Source: Variovorax sp. WS11
GTDB lineage: Bacteria > Pseudomonadota > Gammaproteobacteria > Burkholderiales > Burkholderiaceae_C
Direction of reading: 5' to 3'
Length of the DNA stretch: 64,000 bases
NCBI RefSeq assembly: GCF_010499245.1
Contig: NZ_JAAGOW010000001.1
Location: 1,488,001-1,552,000, forward strand
Positions 16,417-25,806 of this stretch are shown in pieces. The notes under the pieces are model-generated. The model saw only the letters and a program-made list of their open reading frames with translations, did not search any database and was not told where the DNA came from. Position 1 is the first letter of the stretch; every line of letters begins with the position of its first letter. The position numbers and the translations under genes are program-made.

Positions 16417-18693
16417 ATGAGCTCAAACACTTCAATTGCGGTGCCACGGCGAGTCACCATTGTTGGCGGCGGATACAGCGGCGCGGCTACCGCGGTTCAG
16501 CTGGTGCGCGCCAGTCGAGTACCGCTCGCCATCACGATTGTGGAACCGCGAACTGAAGTTGGCGGTGGTCTGGCCCACTCAGCCGACGATCCAGACCATC
16601 GGTTGAACGCAACACCGGATATGCATTTGATTGATCCTGCATACCCTGAGGACTTTCAACGCTGGTGCGCCGAGCAGCGCGTGGCGGAGCACGATCCAAA
16701 CGCCATTGCTGCCGATGGAACGCTATACGTCCGCCGCAAGGAATTCGGCGCGTTCGTTGCGCAAACGGTCCGCGCACATTCGGCGTGGCCGACAGGTTCG
16801 ACAATCCATCATCTGCAGGACCTCGCGACCGACGCATACACAGCCGCCGGATCGATCGAGATTAGGACAGCAAAGGGCCATGTCGTCGTCTCGGACCTGC
16901 TGGTGGTAGCGACGGGCAATACGCCGCCGCGCCTTCCGGGCGAGTTCGGCGCGGCGTTGAATGCAAACCCGGCGGTCGTCGCTGTGCCGACGGATCTCGA
17001 ACAAGTACGCGCCATCCCGAAATCGGCACGCGTGCTGGTAGTTGGCAGCGGGCTCACCGCGCTCGATATCCTGTCTACCCTGATTCGTTCGGGCCATGAA
17101 GGCGCGATTACCGTGATTTCGCGGCGTGGACTGCGGCCGCGGTCTAGTCCGCCGAAGCGATCGTCTGAATCCGGGCGTGTAGCCGGTAGTCCAATTGACC
17201 GTGTCAATGCGCCCTTGGCACCTTTCATCCTGGCCGCCGGCAGTCCGCCGACCGTTCGCAGCCTTCTGCGCGCCCTTCGTCATCGCATCAAGGAACTGGA
17301 GGCAAACGGCCACAGTTGGTATTTCGCGTTCGATGAATTGCGCGACGTCGTATGGCAAGTTTGGCCCGGGCTCCACCCTGTCGAGAAAAGACGCTTCCTA
17401 AAGCGCCTTCGTCCCTGGTGGGATGCACACCGCTTTCGCGCGCCGCCTCAGAACGAAGCGATGGTCCGCGAGGCCGAGATGCAGGGACGCATCAAATTTC
17501 AGGCCGCGCGGCTGCGCTCGGTCACCCAAGAAGCGGGCGGACAGATTCAAGTGTCTCTCATTGACAGAGATACACGCAACCAACAGATCCTGTACGTCGA
17601 TGCGGTGGTCAATTGCACCGGACTCGACCCAGCGGCCGGCATGCGGGACAACCCATTTCTCGCGGCGCTTCTTCGCGCGGGAATCATCAGCGCTGACAGA
17701 AGCGGTCTCGGCTTTGCCGTTGACCCCGCGTGTCGCGCGATTGGCAGTGATGGCCGCCCACACGATTCCGTTCGCGTAGTCGGACCCCCTACGCTGGGCA
17801 CGTTCGGCGATCCCGTTGGCGCGCTTTTCATCGCTGCGCAGATCCACCGTGCCATCCCGAACATGCTCGCCTCGCTCTCAGACACAGGCAAGGAACGGTC
17901 ACGTGCTATGACGAAATCAGTAAGAGACGACTACATACTCGAAACTCGTAGGCTGGTCAAAGAGTTCAAAGGCTTTGTCGCCGTCGACGGCGTGGAGTTG
18001 CGAGTCCAGCGAGGCAGCATCCACGCGCTGATCGGCCCCAACGGCGCCGGAAAGACGACGTTCTTCAACCTGCTGACCAAGTTCCTGACTCCGACCCGCG
18101 GGCAGATCCTCTTCAATGGGCGAGACATTACGCACGAGAAGCCCGCCCAGGTCGCAAGGCGCGGGATCGTACGATCGTTCCAGATCTCAGCGACTTTCCC
18201 CAACTTGACTGTGCTTGAGAACGTGCGCATAGGCTTGCAGCGGGCGAAAGGCGGGTCCTTTCACTTCTGGAAATCTGGTCGTTCGTTGGATGCCCTTAAC
18301 ACGCGTGCGTTGGAGCTACTAGACACCGTTGGCCTCTTGACTTTCGCCAACTGGGTGACCGCCGAGCTGCCGTACGGACGCAAGCGTGCGCTCGAGATCG
18401 CAACTACGCTAGCAATCGATCCGGAGTTGCTTCTGCTCGACGAGCCAACGCAGGGCATGGGCCACGAGGACGTAGATCTCGTCACCGAGTTGATTCGCAA
18501 GGTCGCTGCCGATCGCACCGTGCTGATGGTTGAGCACAACATGAGCGTTGTCGAAAGTATCGCCGACACCATCAGCGTGCTGCAACGTGGGCAGGTCATC
18601 GCGGAAGGGGCGTACGCCGCGGTTTCCAAGAATCCACTGGTTCTCGAGGCATACATGGGACAAAGTGCAGAGGCGCTGGGGGTGCATCAATGA
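16417..18693 (+). CDS. FAD/NAD(P)-binding protein fused in frame to a LivG-type ABC ATPase
   Basis: One uninterrupted 758-codon frame holds two normally separate proteins. Residues 1-495 form a NAD_binding_9-type FAD/NAD(P) protein with a dinucleotide fold VTIVGGGYSGAATAVQL, a second nucleotide motif VLVVGSGLTALD and an ATGN segment. Residues from about 498 are a complete LivG ATPase: Walker A GPNGAGKTTF, an LPYGRKR signature-like region, and Walker B LLLLDEPTQG. An internal ATG at 17908 with AAGGA 13 nt upstream could start a separate 261-residue LivG. The start at 16417 is supported by GGAA about 7 nt upstream. The ATPase should serve the transporter encoded downstream. Whether the fusion is translated as one chain is open. 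Confidence 0.82.
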   Translation: MSSNTSIAVPRRVTIVGGGYSGAATAVQLVRASRVPLAITIVEPRTEVGGGLAHSADDPDHRLNATPDMHLIDPAYPEDFQRWCAEQRVAEHDPNAIAADGTLYVRRKEFGAFVAQTVRAHSAWPTGSTIHHLQDLATDAYTAAGSIEIRTAKGHVVVSDLLVVATGNTPPRLPGEFGAALNANPAVVAVPTDLEQVRAIPKSARVLVVGSGLTALDILSTLIRSGHEGAITVISRRGLRPRSSPPKRSSESGRVAGSPIDRVNAPLAPFILAAGSPPTVRSLLRALRHRIKELEANGHSWYFAFDELRDVVWQVWPGLHPVEKRRFLKRLRPWWDAHRFRAPPQNEAMVREAEMQGRIKFQAARLRSVTQEAGGQIQVSLIDRDTRNQQILYVDAVVNCTGLDPAAGMRDNPFLAALLRAGIISADRSGLGFAVDPACRAIGSDGRPHDSVRVVGPPTLGTFGDPVGALFIAAQIHRAIPNMLASLSDTGKERSRAMTKSVRDDYILETRRLVKEFKGFVAVDGVELRVQRGSIHALIGPNGAGKTTFFNLLTKFLTPTRGQILFNGRDITHEKPAQVARRGIVRSFQISATFPNLTVLENVRIGLQRAKGGSFHFWKSGRSLDALNTRALELLDTVGLLTFANWVTAELPYGRKRALEIATTLAIDPELLLLDEPTQGMGHEDVDLVTELIRKVAADRTVLMVEHNMSVVESIADTISVLQRGQVIAEGAYAAVSKNPLVLEAYMGQSAEALGVHQ

Positions 18694-19448
18694 ATACCGC
18701 TGCTACGGCTAGCCGACCACTCAGCGTCAGAAGATCGACAGGCGACGAAGTGCTCCGCCTGGAGAAGGTGCATGCCTTCTATGGCGAGTCGCACATCCTT
18801 CATGGCGTGGACCTCTCGGTACGTCGCGGCGAGGTCATAGCGCTTCTCGGACGCAACGGCGCCGGGCGGACAACGACCCTGCGAGCGATTCTTGGCCTCG
18901 TCGGACGCCGGCACGGTTCGATCCGTATTGGGGGAGTCGAGGTCAGTGGACTGCCGCCGCACCGTACTGCTCGCCTGGGCGTCGGCTACTGCCCCGAGGA
19001 GCGAGGCATCTTCGCCAGCCTTTCATGTGAAGAAAACCTACTCCTTCCGCCGTCGCTAGACGGCGGCAAGGGCGGGTTGTCGCTTGAAGAGATCTACGAG
19101 ATGTTCCCCAACCTCAAGGAGCGCCGCACTAGCCCCGGGATGCGCCTCTCGGGTGGGGAGCAGCAGATGCTTGCAGTTGCACGCATCCTGCGGACCGGCG
19201 CCAGATTGCTGTTACTGGACGAAATATCGGAGGGCCTTGCGCCGGTGATCGTGCAAACACTCGCCCGCACGATACACATGCTGCGCGAAAGAGGCTACAC
19301 GATCGTGATGGTGGAACAGAACTCACGTTTCGCTGCGCCACTAGCCGACCGCTTCTACCTCATGGAGCACGGCCGAATCGTTGAGGGCTTCGGCGCCGAC
19401 GAACTACACACGAAGACCGAGATTATGTGCAGCTACCTCGGTATCTAA
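18690..19448 (+). CDS. livF: LivF-type ABC transporter ATP-binding protein
   Basis: The 252-residue second ATPase of a branched-chain amino acid/amide-type uptake system starts within the stop codon of the LivG domain (ATGA overlap). It shows the family pattern VHAFYGESHILHGV, a signature RLSGGEQQM and Walker B LLLLDEISEGL. The Walker A motif reads GRNGAGRTT, with arginine where lysine is usual. Several LivF relatives show this change, so function is not excluded. It should form a heterodimer with the LivG domain and energise the LivH/LivM permeases. Confidence 0.9.
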   Translation: MNTAATASRPLSVRRSTGDEVLRLEKVHAFYGESHILHGVDLSVRRGEVIALLGRNGAGRTTTLRAILGLVGRRHGSIRIGGVEVSGLPPHRTARLGVGYCPEERGIFASLSCEENLLLPPSLDGGKGGLSLEEIYEMFPNLKERRTSPGMRLSGGEQQMLAVARILRTGARLLLLDEISEGLAPVIVQTLARTIHMLRERGYTIVMVEQNSRFAAPLADRFYLMEHGRIVEGFGADELHTKTEIMCSYLGI

Positions 19449-19510
19449 GCTCCATTTCCCGCTACCTCAATTCACAATTACCCGCCGCTTGCACGGCAAT
19501 AGGAGACAAC

Positions 19511-20725
19511 ATGAAACTTCAACCTTCCTCTCTCATGGCCGCTGCTGCCACGCTGGCATGCACCTGGGGACTGGCACACGCGCAGATCTCAGACGGAGTT
19601 GTCAGGATCGGCGTGTTGAATGACATGTCGAGCGTCTACTCCGACATCACGGGGCCGGGATCGACAGTCGCGGCACGAATGGCTATAGAGGATTTCGGGC
19701 CCGAGGCCAAAGGAATGAAAGTTGAGGTTGTGTCCGCTGATCATCAGAACAAGCCTGACGTGGGCTCGAACATCGCACGCACCTGGTACGACACCGACAA
19801 GGTCGACGCAATTGTAGACGTGCCCACTTCATCTGTTGCGCTCGCAGTTAGCGAGATCGCACGAGCAAAAGGCAAAGCGTTTCTTTCCACCGGGTCTGCC
19901 AGCGCGGATCTCTTCGGAAAGGCGTGCTCGCCCAACACCGTGCATTGGAACTACGACACATGGATGCTCTCCAACGGAGTGGGGAATCTGGTCGTCAAAG
20001 ATGGTGGAAACTCTTGGTTTTTTCTAACGGCCGACTACACCTTCGGCCATTCCCTTGAGCGAGATACCGAGGCCGTAGTCGTTAAAGCAGGCGGCAAGGT
20101 GCTCGGCAAGGTGCGTCATCCATTGAACACTCAGGACTTCTCATCCTATCTGCTTCGCGCTCAAGCATCGAAAGCCAAGATTATTGGCTTGGCCAACGCC
20201 GGTGGTGACACAAGCAATGCAATCAAACAGGCCGCCGAGTTCGGGATTGGCAAAGACGGGCAGAAGCTTGTCGGGCTGCTGGTGTTCATATCGGACATCC
20301 ACAGCATCGGATTGCAGTCGGCGCAGGGACTGGGCTTCGCAGAAACGTTCTACTGGGACCTCAACGACCAGACACGCGCATGGAGCAAGCGCTTTGCGCT
20401 GCGAAACGGCGGTAAGTACCCCTCGTCCTCGCAGGCCGGCGTGTACTCCGCGGTGCTGCACTACCTGAAGGCGATCCAGGCAGGAAAGACGGACGACGGG
20501 ACCAAGGTGATCGCGAAGATGAAGGAAACGCCGACTGACGATCCGCTCTTTGGCAAGGGCACCGTGCGCGTCGACGGCCGCAAGATTCATCCGGTCTACC
20601 TGGTGGAAGTGAAGAAGCCTAGCGAATCGAAGGCGCCTTACGACTACTACCATATCCGCGCAACGATTCCCGCCGATCAGGCCTTCCGTCCGCTGGATCA
20701 AGGCGAATGCCCTCTGGTCAAATAA
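19511..20725 (+). CDS. periplasmic substrate-binding protein of LIV-type ABC transporter
   Basis: The 404-residue peripla_BP_6 family protein has a signal peptide of about 24 residues ending in AHA, followed by QISDGVVRIGVLND, the usual first strand of LivK-like proteins. The ATG at 19511 is preceded by AGGAG at the right distance. Members of this branch bind amides, short-chain acids, aromatic acids or amino acids. The ligand here is not known; from context it could be the sulfonate or another substrate of the oxygenase. It sits between the ATPase and permease genes. Confidence 0.9.
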   Translation: MKLQPSSLMAAAATLACTWGLAHAQISDGVVRIGVLNDMSSVYSDITGPGSTVAARMAIEDFGPEAKGMKVEVVSADHQNKPDVGSNIARTWYDTDKVDAIVDVPTSSVALAVSEIARAKGKAFLSTGSASADLFGKACSPNTVHWNYDTWMLSNGVGNLVVKDGGNSWFFLTADYTFGHSLERDTEAVVVKAGGKVLGKVRHPLNTQDFSSYLLRAQASKAKIIGLANAGGDTSNAIKQAAEFGIGKDGQKLVGLLVFISDIHSIGLQSAQGLGFAETFYWDLNDQTRAWSKRFALRNGGKYPSSSQAGVYSAVLHYLKAIQAGKTDDGTKVIAKMKETPTDDPLFGKGTVRVDGRKIHPVYLVEVKKPSESKAPYDYYHIRATIPADQAFRPLDQGECPLVK

Positions 20726-20774
20726 TTTTGGAGATTCGGGGCGGCGCGCGCCGGCCCGGTGTCTCGGAAAGACG

Positions 20775-21662
20775 ATGATGGATATCTTCGGTGCTCCCTC
20801 CCAGGCTGTTTTCGGCCAACTGCTCATCGGCCTGATCAACGGCTCGTTCTATGCGCTGCTGTCTCTTGGGCTCGCGGTGATCTTCGGCTTGCTGAACATC
20901 ATTAACTTCACTCATGGAGCGCAGTACATGATGGGCGCGTTTGTCGCCTATCTGCTCCTCAACAAGCTAGGTGTCGGCTACTGGTGGGCGCTCTTGATCG
21001 CGCCGCTCGTGGTGGGCTTCTCGGGCGTCCTGATCGAGCGCTGGATGCTTTCGCGGCTGTACAAGCTCGACCACCTCTACGGCCTGCTATTGACCTTCGG
21101 ACTGGCGTTAATCATTCAGGGGCTCTTTCGCAACTACTACGGATCCACGGGCATGCCCTACGCGATCCCATCGCAGCTCTCGGGCGGCCAGAACTTGGGC
21201 TTCATGTTCCTACCGAACTACCGCGCGTGGGTAATCGGTGCCTCCGCACTGATCTGCCTGACGACTTGGATAGTGATTGAGCGAACTCGGCTTGGCTCAA
21301 ACCTGAGGGCAGCAACCGAGAACGCACCGTTGGTGCAAGCCTTCGGCGTCAATGTCCCCCGGATGGTGACATTGACCTATGGGTTCGGCGTCGGTCTTGG
21401 TGCGTTGGCAGGCGTGATGGCGGCACCAATCTATCAAGTAAATCCTCAGATGGGCGCCGACCTGATCGTTGTCGTGTTCGCAGTCGTAGTTATCGGAGGA
21501 ATGGGTTCGATCATGGGATCGATCATCACGGGTTTCAGCCTCGGCGTGATCGAGGGGCTGACAAAGGTCTTCTATCCCGAGGCTTCTAATACTGTGATCT
21601 TCGTGATCATGGCTATCGTACTGTTACTCAAGCCCGCCGGTTTGTTCGGCACCCAGAAGTGA
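20775..21662 (+). CDS. livH: LivH-type ABC transporter permease
   Basis: The 295-residue hydrophobic protein has about eight transmembrane segments. The LivH pattern starts with QLLIGLINGSFYALLSLGLAV and FGLLNIINFTHG, and has the cytoplasmic coupling stretch ERTRLGSNLRAATEN. It pairs with the LivM-type protein encoded 16 bp downstream to form the transmembrane channel for the imported ligand. Confidence 0.93.
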   Translation: MMDIFGAPSQAVFGQLLIGLINGSFYALLSLGLAVIFGLLNIINFTHGAQYMMGAFVAYLLLNKLGVGYWWALLIAPLVVGFSGVLIERWMLSRLYKLDHLYGLLLTFGLALIIQGLFRNYYGSTGMPYAIPSQLSGGQNLGFMFLPNYRAWVIGASALICLTTWIVIERTRLGSNLRAATENAPLVQAFGVNVPRMVTLTYGFGVGLGALAGVMAAPIYQVNPQMGADLIVVVFAVVVIGGMGSIMGSIITGFSLGVIEGLTKVFYPEASNTVIFVIMAIVLLLKPAGLFGTQK

Positions 21663-21678
21663 TTCACCGGAGAACGCC

Positions 21679-22665
21679 ATGGCGATCAATCCCACCCAAC
21701 TAACGCCGTCAGCGGCTGCGTCGACGCCCGTACCGTTCGCCAACTGGACGCCGATGCGCCTAGCATTCATACTCATGGTCGCGTTCTTCGCCCTCGCGCC
21801 GATGGCGATCTATCCCGTCTTTCTGATGAACGTGATGTGCTTCGCGCTATTTGCGTGCGCCTTCAACTTGTTGATAGGCTTCGGAGGCCTCCTATCGTTC
21901 GGGCATGCAATGTTCCTCGGAAGCGGCGGCTATGTGGCGGCCCATGCGGCCAAGGTTTGGGGCCTGACGCCTGAACTGGCGATCCTGGCGGGCACGGCCG
22001 CGTCGTTAGCACTCGGTGCTGCCACCGGCATGCTGGCGATCCGACGCCAGGGCATCTACTTCGCGATGATCACGCTGGCGCTGGCGCAGATGGTGTTCTT
22101 CATCTTCCTGCAGGCGCCCTTCACAGGCGGAGAAGACGGAATCCAAAAGGTGCCGCGCGGCCATTTGTTTGGGCTCGTGGACCTCAACGACCTGAGGGCG
22201 ATGTATGTGCTTGTGTTCGCAATTTTCATTGGCGGCTTCGGTTTGATCTGGCGCATCGTGAACTCGCCATTCGGTCAGGTGCTCGTGGCAATCCGCGAGA
22301 ACGAAATCCGTGCGGTTTCGCTCGGCTACGACACAGACCGCTACAAGCTGCTTGCCTACGTGTTGTCAGCCGGCATCGCGGGCCTCGCTGGCGCGGCGAA
22401 AGCGATCGTGTTCGAACTTGCGTCGCTTACCGACGCACACTGGTCGATGTCTGGTGAGGCCGTCCTCATGACCCTGGTTGGCGGAATGGGCACTCTATTT
22501 GGCCCCGTCGTTGGCGCAGCGGTCATCATTACCATGCAAAATTACCTTGCCCATCTCGGCGCCTGGGTCACCGTCGTGCAAGGCGTGATATTCGTTGTCT
22601 GTGTGCTGGCCTTTCGCCGCGGCGTGATCGGCGAGATCGCGCACTGGCTTAAAAAGCCGCTATGA
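21679..22665 (+). CDS. livM: LivM-type ABC transporter permease
   Basis: The 328-residue membrane protein has about nine to ten transmembrane segments. LivM hallmarks are AFNLLIGFGGLLSFGHAMF, the loop PFGQVLVAIRENEIRA and the VGGMGTLFGPVVGA segment near the C-terminus. It is the last gene of the five-gene transporter operon and is followed by a LysR gene 36 bp later on the same strand. Confidence 0.93.
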   Translation: MAINPTQLTPSAAASTPVPFANWTPMRLAFILMVAFFALAPMAIYPVFLMNVMCFALFACAFNLLIGFGGLLSFGHAMFLGSGGYVAAHAAKVWGLTPELAILAGTAASLALGAATGMLAIRRQGIYFAMITLALAQMVFFIFLQAPFTGGEDGIQKVPRGHLFGLVDLNDLRAMYVLVFAIFIGGFGLIWRIVNSPFGQVLVAIRENEIRAVSLGYDTDRYKLLAYVLSAGIAGLAGAAKAIVFELASLTDAHWSMSGEAVLMTLVGGMGTLFGPVVGAAVIITMQNYLAHLGAWVTVVQGVIFVVCVLAFRRGVIGEIAHWLKKPL

Positions 22666-22701
22666 GGCGCGGACGAGAATCTTGCGCGGGATGAGTGCCT
22701 G

Positions 22702-23589
22702 GTGATTTCCGCTGACGATCTTCGCTACTTCCTCGCAGTCGCAAAGCATCGCAGACTTAATCTGGCTGCGGACGAACTCCGCGTCGACCACACGACCGTG
22801 GGACGACGAATCTCCTCGCTGGAACACTCGCTGGGCCAGCGACTCTTCGACCGGACGTCGCAGGGTTGGGAGTTGACGCCTTCGGGCGGCCTTTTGGTGG
22901 AGCCGGCAGAGTCAGTAGCAGCAGCGCTGGTCTCGGCGCACGATGCGATCGGACGGCGCGGAACATTGCTCCACGGTCGCGTCCGCGTAGCCTGTCCGGA
23001 CGGGTTCGGTGCATTTCTTCTTGCGCCGGCGCTTGGCGCATTGCGCCGCGCCAACCCCGATCTCACCGTAGAGATCATTACCGCGACCAGCCATCTACCG
23101 CTCACCATTCGCGACTTCGATCTGGCCGTGACACTCGAAGAGCCGACAGATAGTGCACGCGTCATCAAGCGGCATCTAACCCCGTTTGTTCTGCGCCTCT
23201 ACGCGACGAAGGCGTACCTGCGCGATGCGCCTCCGATCCGCAGCGTTGACGACCTCGCACGCCATACACTGATCTGGTACGTGGACCGCCTGATGGACGT
23301 CGCCTCGCTCCGCGCGGTCCATGATGCACTGCCAGTGAGTGTGCGTGTACAGTCCACCAATATCACAGCTATCTGGCAAGCGGCCGCGGCAGGCGTGGGG
23401 ATTGCCCCAATTCCTCAGTTCATCGCTTCCAAGGATTCGCGCCTGGTTCACGTGCTCCCTGACCTCGTGTTCACCAGCGACTACTGGCTGGTCTTGCCCC
23501 GGGAGCATGCGTACTTGGCCAGGGCTCAGGCCGTTGCACGAGTCATCGAGTCATTGGTGGACGAGCGGCGACAGGAGATCTCCGGGTAA
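22702..23589 (+). CDS. LysR-family transcriptional regulator
   Basis: The 295-residue regulator has an N-terminal winged helix (residues 3-62; LDRTSQGWELTPSG-like wing region) and a LysR substrate-binding domain. The recognition helix region reads VDHTTVGRRISSLE, as in the VDHTTVSRR group near YafC/DsdC-like regulators. The probable start is a GTG, since an ATG 11 bp upstream is followed by a stop after four codons. It lies directly downstream of the ABC transporter operon and faces the SauS-like gene, so either could be its target. Confidence 0.88.
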   Translation: MISADDLRYFLAVAKHRRLNLAADELRVDHTTVGRRISSLEHSLGQRLFDRTSQGWELTPSGGLLVEPAESVAAALVSAHDAIGRRGTLLHGRVRVACPDGFGAFLLAPALGALRRANPDLTVEIITATSHLPLTIRDFDLAVTLEEPTDSARVIKRHLTPFVLRLYATKAYLRDAPPIRSVDDLARHTLIWYVDRLMDVASLRAVHDALPVSVRVQSTNITAIWQAAAAGVGIAPIPQFIASKDSRLVHVLPDLVFTSDYWLVLPREHAYLARAQAVARVIESLVDERRQEISG

Positions 23590-23650
23590 CGGCCGCAGGT
23601 CGCCACGCAATGGTCCGATCACCTTGCCGGAGAGGTCATTGAACCGCGCG

Positions 23651-25105
23651 CTATAGGCTCCTCACGTCATGTTGCGCGAAGTAGTCGCCGAAGATCTCTT
23701 CCTCGCTCGGTACCCGTTCGGCGATCGGCCGCGACACGCGCGTGATGTTCAGGTAGTGCCGGTAGTTCATGTTGTCGGAGAAGCTGTTCTTGCCCCAGGT
23801 GCCGCAGCCCATCGAGAGCGAGAAGGGCAGCCCGTTGTTGAAGCTGCCGCCGGTGGCGATGCAGTGCGCCTGGTCGACGATCACGCGCGACACCGGCAGC
23901 GTGAGCCCGAGCTGCAGCGCGCGCTCGGGCGTGGCGCTGTGCAGCCCCACCGAGTGGCCGGCGCCTTCGTAGGCGTAGATGCGCTCCACGATGCCTGCCG
24001 CTTCGTCGAAGTCGCGCGCGGTATAGATCGCGAGCACAGGGCTCAGCTTCTCGCCTGAATACGGATGCTCGTGGCCGATGCCGTCCTCGGCCACCATGAG
24101 GATGCGCGGATTGCGCTCGGCGATCGCGAGCCAGGCGGCGCGTCCCGCCGTGTCCTCAGCCGCCGCGCGCTCGGCGATCTCGCGCGCCGACTTGCCGATC
24201 ACCGCGGCCGAGAGCTTGCCCTCGGGCCACATCAGCGCCTGCAATGCCGCCTTCTGCTCGGCACCGAGCATGACCGCGCCGCGGTCCTCGAGCGCAGCCA
24301 GCATGGCCGCGCGCGCCGCATCGACGATCACCAGGCTGTTCTCCGACGAGCAGCTGGTCGCGTTGTCGAAGGTCTTCGACAGCAGGATGCGATCCGCCGC
24401 CAGCGCCGCGTCGGCCGTTTCGTCGACGATGCCGGCCACGTTGCCCGCACCCACGCCGAAGGCAGGCGTGCCGCTCGCGTAGGCCGCGCGCACGTTGGCC
24501 TGCGAGCCGGTCGCCACCACCAGGTCGCACAGCCGCATGAGCTCGGCCGTGGCCTGCTTGTTGACGGGTGCCGGCAGCAGCTGCACCAGGTCGCGCGGCG
24601 CGCCGATGCGGTCGAACTGCGCATGGATGAATTCGACGAGCCGCGCGGCCGTCGACCAGCCCTTGGGCGAGGGCGCGACGATCACCGCGTTGCGGCCCTT
24701 GAGCGCGTTGATGATCTTGTTGGCCGGCGTCGCGCTGGGGTTGGTCGACGGCGTGATGGCGCACACCACGCCCACCGGCCGCGCGATCTCGACGATGCCG
24801 CGCGCGGGATCTTCCGCGATCACGCCGACCGAGCGCGCGCCGCGCAGGTCGCGCAAGAGGCCGAAGGTCTTGCGGTAGTTCTTGCGTACCTTGTCTTCGA
24901 CGTTGCCGACGCCGGTGTCGGCAACGGCCAGCTCGGCGAGTTCGCGGTTGCGCTTCGGCTCGATGATGGCCCAGCCGGCGGCGACGACCGCGGTGTCGAC
25001 CTGCTCCTGCGACCAGGTTTCGTAGATGCGCTGGGCCGCGTGGGAGCGGGCCACGAGCTCGGCGATAGGGCCGGTGGGGGTTGAGTGAAATGCGGAATGT
25101 GCCAT
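23651..25105 (-). CDS. sauS: acylating sulfoacetaldehyde dehydrogenase, SauS-like
   Basis: The 484-residue acylating aldehyde dehydrogenase resembles SauS of Cupriavidus necator, which interconverts sulfoacetyl-CoA and sulfoacetaldehyde in sulfoacetate breakdown. It shares features with EutE/AdhE-type enzymes: GVVCAITPSTNPSATPANK, the catalytic cysteine in NATSCSSEN and the late VDQAHCIATGGSFNNG region. Codon use is almost entirely G/C-ending, unlike the flanking genes. No xsc, SauT or SauU gene is visible nearby, so it is an isolated member. Related substrates such as acetaldehyde cannot be excluded. It is convergent with the LysR gene. Confidence 0.82.
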   Translation of the reverse strand: MAHSAFHSTPTGPIAELVARSHAAQRIYETWSQEQVDTAVVAAGWAIIEPKRNRELAELAVADTGVGNVEDKVRKNYRKTFGLLRDLRGARSVGVIAEDPARGIVEIARPVGVVCAITPSTNPSATPANKIINALKGRNAVIVAPSPKGWSTAARLVEFIHAQFDRIGAPRDLVQLLPAPVNKQATAELMRLCDLVVATGSQANVRAAYASGTPAFGVGAGNVAGIVDETADAALAADRILLSKTFDNATSCSSENSLVIVDAARAAMLAALEDRGAVMLGAEQKAALQALMWPEGKLSAAVIGKSAREIAERAAAEDTAGRAAWLAIAERNPRILMVAEDGIGHEHPYSGEKLSPVLAIYTARDFDEAAGIVERIYAYEGAGHSVGLHSATPERALQLGLTLPVSRVIVDQAHCIATGGSFNNGLPFSLSMGCGTWGKNSFSDNMNYRHYLNITRVSRPIAERVPSEEEIFGDYFAQHDVRSL

Positions 25106-25218
25106 GGTCGTCGTTGGCTATGAGGTAGTCATGAACTGCAAACTGGCATTGCCGCGGCACGACGTGGCGGGGTGCGACCGCACGAATCAGGCACTGCCGC
25201 GGGGCACTTCGCCTGGAC

Positions 25219-25806
25219 TTAATAGCTCCTAAGGACCAACAATGCCCCGGTTGCTGCGAGCGGCCAAGCCACGGCGCCTCGTGCGACGCCGAGAACCCGA
25301 AGTGCTCGCTGCAGGCCGAAGCCAGCTAGCAGCAGCACACCAGTGGAAAGCGTAAAACCGGCAGCAGTAGCGAAGAACGGCGCTTGGCCCCCTACCTCCA
25401 TTTGGTGTGCAAACCCGTGGAAAACGGCGAAACCCGCCGCCGTGGCCACGGCGAAACGGGCGCCGGTCATGGCAGGGCGAAGCAGCAATACTCCGATCGT
25501 TGCGACAGAGAGTCCCAGCGCAACCTCGACAAGCCACGCAGGTCCCGATCCATTGAGCAATGATCCAGCCACAAGCCCAGCGATGTATGCGCACAACACC
25601 GTTGCGCCGGCGCGACCGCCGACGTGTGCTCCAACCATTCCGCACGCTAAAGCTGCAAGCACATGGTCTACGCCCGTCCATGGGTGCATGGCAGCGTGAA
25701 CGAAACCTTCTATGTCGGCGTGACCGGCGTGCGCCCATGCTGGCACAGCGCCGATGGCCAGCGCCGCGAAAACCAGGAAGCGAATATAGAACTCGGAGCG
25801 TTGCAT
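25219..25806 (-). CDS. hupE: HupE/UreJ-type nickel permease
   Basis: The 195-residue membrane protein has a signal-like N-terminus and about six transmembrane segments. The HupE/UreJ motifs are HPWTGVDHVLAAL near residue 43 and FHGFAHQME. These His/Asp residues are thought to bind nickel in the family. The ATG at 25806 shares one base with the larB stop and has AGGAA upstream, so it is translated with the lar operon. Supplying nickel for the nickel-pincer cofactor made by LarB, LarC and LarE is the evident role. No hydrogenase or urease genes are near. Confidence 0.9.
   Translation of the reverse strand: MQRSEFYIRFLVFAALAIGAVPAWAHAGHADIEGFVHAAMHPWTGVDHVLAALACGMVGAHVGGRAGATVLCAYIAGLVAGSLLNGSGPAWLVEVALGLSVATIGVLLLRPAMTGARFAVATAAGFAVFHGFAHQMEVGGQAPFFATAAGFTLSTGVLLLAGFGLQRALRVLGVARGAVAWPLAATGALLVLRSY

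Noticed and set aside
24065..25160. Long frames on both strands overlapping the sauS-like gene
   Set aside because: Same cause: strongly G/C-ending codons of the real gene keep other frames open. No family resemblance.
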